Assembly: GCA_036351575.1 (NCBI GenBank)
Contig: JAZBPJ010000056.1
Location: forward strand, 1 to 9,503
Source of the DNA: JABDPF01 sp036351575
Lineage (GTDB): Bacteria; Pseudomonadota; Gammaproteobacteria; Xanthomonadales; SZUA-36
Reading direction: 5' to 3'
DNA: 9,503 bases
Notes under the pieces: model-generated
Seen by the model: the letters and a program-made list of their open reading frames with translations, nothing else
Databases searched by the model: none
What the model was told of the DNA's origin: nothing
Shown here: positions 5,468-9,503 of the stretch, piece after piece
How positions within the stretch are numbered: the stretch's first letter is position 1
Layout: the number at the start of each line of letters is the position of its first letter
Translations under genes and position numbers: made by a program

Positions 5468-8400
5468 TCACACCTGGCCAACCCAGCGCCGCGCGTTGAG
5501 AAACATCCTGCGCCAGGGAGATACGTCACCCCAGCCGGCGGGCGCCCAGGAGAAGTTCACGCTGCGCAGCGTTCGTTCCGGGTGCGGCATCATAATGGTG
5601 ACGCGGCCATCGGTATTGCACAAACCGGTGACCCCGCCGGGAGACCCGTTCGGGTTTTCCGGGTAGTGTTCGGTGGGCTCGCCGCGGCCGTCCACGTAGC
5701 GCAGGACAACGAGCCGCCCGCTGTTTTTCGGCTCGGGGTAGCTTGCGCGGCCCTCGCCATGGGCGGAAACGACCGGCAGCTGCGATCCCGCCATGCCGGA
5801 GAGAAAGATCGACGGCGATTCCTCGACGCGCACCATGCCCAGGCGGCCTTCGAATTGCTCCGAACGGTTGCTGATGAAGTCCGGCCAGTGCTCCGCTCCC
5901 GGCACCAGTTCACGCAGGGCGGACAACGTCTGGCAGCCGTTGCAGACGCCCAGGGCGAAACGGGCGGGATCCGCGAGAAAGCGGCCGAACTGCTCACGCA
6001 GGCGCTCGTGGAAGAGCACGGAACTGGCCCAACCACGCCCGGCGCCGAGCACGTCACCGTAGGAAAACCCGCCGCAGGCGACAAAACCGGAGAATTCATC
6101 GAGCGAACGGCGGCCTTCAGCGAGATCCGACATGTGCACGTCGATCGCCTCGAATCCGGCGGCATCGAAAGACGCCGCCATCTCGACATGGCCGTTCACG
6201 CCCTGCTCGCGCAGGATCGCCACCGCGGGCCGGGCGCCAACCGCGATCATCGGCGCCGCCGGGTTTTCCTCCGGGTCGAACGTCAGCCGCGGCTGCATGC
6301 CCGGCAGACGCCAGTCGCTCGCCGACTCCAGTTCCTGGTCGGCGCACTCGGGGTTGTCCCGCTGCCGCTGCACCGCGTGGCTGGTCTCGCACCACGCGGC
6401 CTGCAGCTCGGACAGGGACTCGTCGAGCACGACTTCGGCGCCCCATTCCAGGTACAGGCGCTCGCCCGGCACCGGTTCACCCAGCGCGACGATCGCATCG
6501 TCGAGCCCGGCCGCGGCAAAGGCGGCCAGCACCGCGGCGCAATCCTGCGAGGCGACCTGGATCACGGCTCCGGCCTCTTCGTTGAAAAGAAAACCGTTCA
6601 GCGAGCGGCCGGCCGGGTCGAGTGAAAGGTTGAGTCCACAGCGGCCGGCGAAGGCCATTTCACACAAGGCCGCGATCAGGCCGCCGTCGGAGCGGTCGTG
6701 GTAGGCGCGAATCGTCCCCGCCCGGTTCTGCTCCTGGATCACCTCGAAGAAAGCACGCAGCTGCGCGGGCCGGTCCAGGTCGGGCACCGCGCGGCCGAAG
6801 CGGCCGTACACCTGGGCCAGCGCGGATCCGCCCAGCCGGTCACGGCCGCTGCCGAGGTCGACCAGGAACAGGCGCGAGTCGCCGCAATCCAGGTCTATCT
6901 GCGGCGTAAGCGACAGACGCGCGTCGACCACGGGCGCAAAGGCCGAGACGATCAGAGAGACCGGCGCGCGCATGCGCCGCTCGTCCCAGACCGTTTTCAT
7001 CGACAGCGAGTCCTTGCCGACAGGAATGGCGATGCCCAGTTCGGGGCAAAGCTCCATGCCGACGGCCTTCACGGTATCGAACAAGGCCCCGTCCTGCCCC
7101 GGCTCGCCCGCGGCCGCCATCCAGTTGGCCGACAGGCGAATGTCCGCAATCGAGTCGATCGCGGCGGCGGCGATGTTGGTCACCGCCTCGGCGACCGCCA
7201 TGCGGCCCGAGGCCGGTGCGTTCACGACCGCCAGCGGCGTGCGCTCACCCATCGCCATCGCTTCGCCGGTATACCCGGTAAAACTGCTCAGCGTGACCGC
7301 CGCGTCGGCCACCGGCACCTGCCAGGGGCCGACCATCTGGTCCCGCGCCACCAGCCCGCCGACGGATCGGTCGCCGATGGTGACCAGGAAGGTCTTGGCG
7401 CCGACGGCGGGAAAACGCAGCACGCGGCGCAGGGCCTCGGCCGTGTCCGGCTCATCGGCGTCGAATGCATCACCCTCGAAAACCCGGCGTGCGACATCAC
7501 GGTTCATGCGCGGCGGTTTGCCCAGCAATACTTCCAGCGGCATGTCCACGGGGTCGTCGCCCAGCAGCCGGTCGCCCAGCCGCAGGCGCCGGTCGGACGT
7601 CGCCCGCCCCAGCACCGCCATCGGGCAGCGCTCGCGCCGGCACATCGCCTCGAACTCGTCCAGCCGGTCCGGCCCGATCGCCAGCACGTAACGCTCCTGT
7701 GATTCGTTGCACCAGATCTCCATCGGCGACATCGCGGTGTCGGCGCAGGGCACGTCGCGCAGTTCCAGCGCGCCGCCGCAGCCGCCGTCGTGCAGGAGTT
7801 CAGGCAGCGCGTTGGACAGGCCGCCCGCACCGCAGTCGTGCACCGACAGGATCGGGTTGTTATCGCCCAGCGCCCAGCAGGCATCGATCACTTCCTGGCA
7901 GCGCCGCTGCATCTCGGGGTTGCCGCGCTGGACCGAGGCGTAATCGAGGTCCTCCTGTCCCAGGCCGCTGCCCACCGAAGAAGCGGCTCCGCCGCCCAGG
8001 CCGATCAGCATCGCCGGGCCGCCCAGCACGATCACGTGGGCGCCCTCGGTCAGCGGCTTTTTCTCGACCAGCGATGCGCGGATCGTGCCCATGCCGCCGG
8101 CGATCATGATGGGCTTGTGGTAACCCCAGGCCTCGCCCCCGATTTCCTGCTCGAAGGTTCGAAAATAGCCGGCCAGGTTGGGGCGGCCGAATTCGTTGTT
8201 AAAGGAGGCGGCGCCGACCGGGCCTTCGATCATGATATCGAGCGCGCTGGCGATGCGGTCGGGCTTTCCGAAATCCTTCCGCCAGGGCAGGTCGAGGCCG
8301 GGCAGATCGAGATGCGATACGGAGAAGCCGCACAGCCCGGCCTTCGGACGCGCGCCGCGCCCGGTGGCGGCTTCGTCGCGGATCTCACCGCCCGAACCGG

Positions 8401-9322
8401 TCGCGGCGCCGGGAAAAGGCGAGATCGCTGTCGGGTGGTTGTGGGTTTCGACCTTGATCTGGAACGGCATCGTCTCGTTGATCCAGCCGTAGGCTTTCGT
8501 TTCGGGGTCGACCATGAAACGGCTGCCTTCCGGCCCGGCGATCACCGCAGAATTGTCGTGGTACGCCGACAGCACCCCGTCGGGCGAGCAGGCGTGCGTG
8601 TTGCGGATCATGCCGAACAGGGAGTGCTCCATCGCCTCGCCGTCGATCGTCCAGTCGGCATTGAAAATCTTGTGACGGCAGTGTTCCGAGTTGGCCTGCG
8701 CGAACATCATCAGTTCGGCGTCCGTCGGGTCGCGGCCCATGACCTGGAACGCATCGACCAGGTAGTCGATTTCGTCCGCCGAGATGGCCAGGTCCATTTC
8801 GCGGTTCGCCCGCTCCAGTGCGGCCCTGCCCTGCTCGAGCACGGGCACGCGCAGCAGCGGGCGCGGATCGTTGTGAGCAAAGAGCGCGAATGCGTCCTCG
8901 AGCCGCGTGAGCACCGACTGGGTCATGCGGTCGTGCAGCAGGGGGCCGGCGGCCGCCAGGGACGCTTCATCCAGGCCGCCGAGGCGAAACGCGGTGCCCC
9001 GTTCGATGCGCGTTACGGATTCGAGGCCGCAGTGGTGGGCGATGTCCGTGGCCTTGGTGGACCAGGGTGACTGCGTGCCCATGCGCGGCACGACCAGGAG
9101 CAAACCTTCGGGTTGCAGACTTTCGACCCGGTCGCCCTGCAGCAGGCGCTCCAGGGCGCGGATGTCGTTTTCGGCCAGCGCCTGGGCGGACTCCGCCAGG
9201 TACAGGTGGCGCGCCTCGACGGAACAGCCGGCGCCGGTGACGCGCTCGATCAGGCGCTGCAGCTTGCGTTTACGAAAATCGGAAAGGGCGAATCCGCCAA
9301 GCAGGCAGGTGAACTCGGACAA
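5468..9322 (-). CDS. purL: Phosphoribosylformylglycinamidine synthase (FGAM synthase), single-chain form
   Basis: The enzyme converts FGAR, glutamine and ATP to FGAM in the fourth step of purine synthesis, in the cytoplasm. At 1284 residues it matches the long fused gammaproteobacterial PurL (about 1295 in E. coli), not the separate PurS/PurQ/PurL set. In order: an N-terminal PurS-like domain (1 to about 150); a linker and first synthetase half with FAQANSEHCRHKIFNADW (207-224) and VETHNHPTAISPFPGAATGS (291-310); a second half with TFLVTIGDRSVGGLVARDQM (644-663) and IPVGKDSLSMKT (766-777); and a C-terminal glutamine amidotransferase. The amidotransferase triad is visible as Cys1127 in ALGVCNGCQ and His1247/Glu1249 in MMPHPER. 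The frame is intact throughout. The start is TTG, the only usable codon before an upstream stop, with GGGGAG 7 nt ahead. I see no PurR-like palindrome upstream. Confidence 0.98.
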   Translation of the reverse strand: MSEFTCLLGGFALSDFRKRKLQRLIERVTGAGCSVEARHLYLAESAQALAENDIRALERLLQGDRVESLQPEGLLLVVPRMGTQSPWSTKATDIAHHCGLESVTRIERGTAFRLGGLDEASLAAAGPLLHDRMTQSVLTRLEDAFALFAHNDPRPLLRVPVLEQGRAALERANREMDLAISADEIDYLVDAFQVMGRDPTDAELMMFAQANSEHCRHKIFNADWTIDGEAMEHSLFGMIRNTHACSPDGVLSAYHDNSAVIAGPEGSRFMVDPETKAYGWINETMPFQIKVETHNHPTAISPFPGAATGSGGEIRDEAATGRGARPKAGLCGFSVSHLDLPGLDLPWRKDFGKPDRIASALDIMIEGPVGAASFNNEFGRPNLAGYFRTFEQEIGGEAWGYHKPIMIAGGMGTIRASLVEKKPLTEGAHVIVLGGPAMLIGLGGGAASSVGSGLGQEDLDYASVQRGNPEMQRRCQEVIDACWALGDNNPILSVHDCGAGGLSNALPELLHDGGCGGALELRDVPCADTAMSPMEIWCNESQERYVLAIGPDRLDEFEAMCRRERCPMAVLGRATSDRRLRLGDRLLGDDPVDMPLEVLLGKPPRMNRDVARRVFEGDAFDADEPDTAEALRRVLRFPAVGAKTFLVTIGDRSVGGLVARDQMVGPWQVPVADAAVTLSSFTGYTGEAMAMGERTPLAVVNAPASGRMAVAEAVTNIAAAAIDSIADIRLSANWMAAAGEPGQDGALFDTVKAVGMELCPELGIAIPVGKDSLSMKTVWDERRMRAPVSLIVSAFAPVVDARLSLTPQIDLDCGDSRLFLVDLGSGRDRLGGSALAQVYGRFGRAVPDLDRPAQLRAFFEVIQEQNRAGTIRAYHDRSDGGLIAALCEMAFAGRCGLNLSLDPAGRSLNGFLFNEEAGAVIQVASQDCAAVLAAFAAAGLDDAIVALGEPVPGERLYLEWGAEVVLDESLSELQAAWCETSHAVQRQRDNPECADQELESASDWRLPGMQPRLTFDPEENPAAPMIAVGARPAVAILREQGVNGHVEMAASFDAAGFEAIDVHMSDLAEGRRSLDEFSGFVACGGFSYGDVLGAGRGWASSVLFHERLREQFGRFLADPARFALGVCNGCQTLSALRELVPGAEHWPDFISNRSEQFEGRLGMVRVEESPSIFLSGMAGSQLPVVSAHGEGRASYPEPKNSGRLVVLRYVDGRGEPTEHYPENPNGSPGGVTGLCNTDGRVTIMMPHPERTLRSVNFSWAPAGWGDVSPWRRMFLNARRWVGQV

Positions 9323-9329
9323 GGCAATA

Positions 9330-9335
9330 CTCCCC
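9330..9335 (-). promoter_or_regulatory. Shine-Dalgarno that fixes the TTG start of purL
   Basis: GGGGAG stands 7 nt before the TTG at 9322. No ATG or GTG lies in frame between this codon and the upstream TAA at 9343-9341, so this site decides the start. The predicted protein then begins MSEFTCLLGGFALSDFRKRK, which aligns well with known PurL N-termini. Confidence 0.75.
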
Positions 9336-9401
9336 GGTCTTTAAAACTGCGGCGGGCCGTAGGCGCTCGCCGCTTCGTCTGGCGCTATTCTAACGCACTA
9401 T

Positions 9402-9419
9402 CGCCCGCTTCGGCGGGCG
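9402..9419 (-). terminator. Hairpin, possible terminator after the gene at the right end
   Basis: A perfect 7-bp GC stem (CGCCCGC / GCGGGCG) closes a four-base loop that is CGAA on the minus strand and TTCG on the plus strand. It starts 7 nt after the TGA of the gene entering from the right. The bases that follow on the minus strand (ATAGTGCGTT) are not a clean T-tract, so intrinsic termination is plausible but unproven. Confidence 0.45.
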
Positions 9420-9426
9420 CGGCGAA

Positions 9427-9503
9427 TCACTCGTCAGCGTCCGTATTGGTGATACGGTCCAGGCGCTGCCGCAACTGTGCCGGGGGCACGTAGCCGGGAA
9501 TCA
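9427..9503 (-). CDS. C-terminal end of a gene, possibly a thioredoxin-fold protein (partial)
   Basis: Only the last 24 codons and a TGA stop are in the window; the gene begins beyond the right edge. The tail reads IPGYVPPAQLRQRLDRITN and then TDADE. An R/IPGY-x-PP-x-x-h-x-x-x-L ending is common at the C-terminus of periplasmic thioredoxin-like and disulfide-handling proteins, where it follows the final strand and begins the last helix. That is the basis of the guess; the active site is not visible. It is followed 7 nt later by a hairpin, so it is probably the last gene of its own transcript and separate from purL. Confidence 0.5.
   Translation of the reverse strand, partial: IPGYVPPAQLRQRLDRITNTDADE

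Noticed and set aside
5423..6625. 400-codon open frame on the plus strand
   Set aside because: Antisense to the 3' end of purL, with biased composition and no family features.
7790..9070. 426-codon open frame on the plus strand
   Set aside because: It lies wholly antisense to the well-supported purL; it is a product of high GC and codon bias, and the translation (Arg/Gln/His/Ala-rich) shows no known motif.
9387..9392. TAGAAT as a -10 box for purL
   Set aside because: No acceptable -35 at 16-18 nt upstream, where the terminator-like hairpin sits; too weak to list as a promoter.
9323..9426. PurR operator ahead of purL
   Set aside because: I looked for the ACGCAAACGTTTGCGT-type palindrome expected in enteric purine genes and saw none.
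9441..9457. Inverted repeat CCGTAT-TGGTG-ATACGG
   Set aside because: It falls inside the coding end of the right-edge gene and is short; probably chance.

Overview
The window reads as a chromosomal segment of a high-GC proteobacterium, most likely a gammaproteobacterium. The long single-chain PurL and the type II secretion (T2SS) proteins both point that way, and the secretion gene order resembles the Xps-type operons of the Xanthomonas lineage. Genus cannot be given. All recognised genes lie on the minus strand, so the window is read from right to left. The large plus-strand open frames are antisense shadows of these genes. There are no mobile elements, RNA genes or CRISPR arrays.

Right end (9427-9503): the last 24 codons of a gene whose C-terminus looks thioredoxin-like. 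A perfect 7-bp hairpin with a TTCG/CGAA loop follows it, in a gap of about 100 bp ahead of purL. Middle-right (5468-9322): an intact purL, encoding the 1284-residue phosphoribosylformylglycinamidine synthase of purine biosynthesis. It starts at TTG behind a good ribosome binding site. Centre (4767-5432): a four-helix membrane protein of unknown role, which from memory resembles small membrane proteins annotated as exosortase-associated. It lies 35 bp after purL, with no terminator visible between them.

Left half (1-4683): the T2SS operon in the order gspE, F, G, H, I, J, cut by the left edge inside gspJ. GspE is the cytoplasmic ATPase, GspF the inner-membrane platform protein, GspG the major pseudopilin, and GspH, I and J minor pseudopilins. 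Together they are the motor and piston that push folded proteins through an outer-membrane secretin, which is not in this window. The genes overlap or nearly touch, with Shine-Dalgarno sequences placed at or inside the end of the preceding gene, so they are probably one translationally coupled transcript. A TATAAT box sits just before gspE.

The most notable points are a GspE that has lost the usual tetracysteine zinc-binding module, and the unidentified membrane protein between purL and gspE. I see no evidence of a wholly new biological system. This is mainly conserved housekeeping and secretion content.
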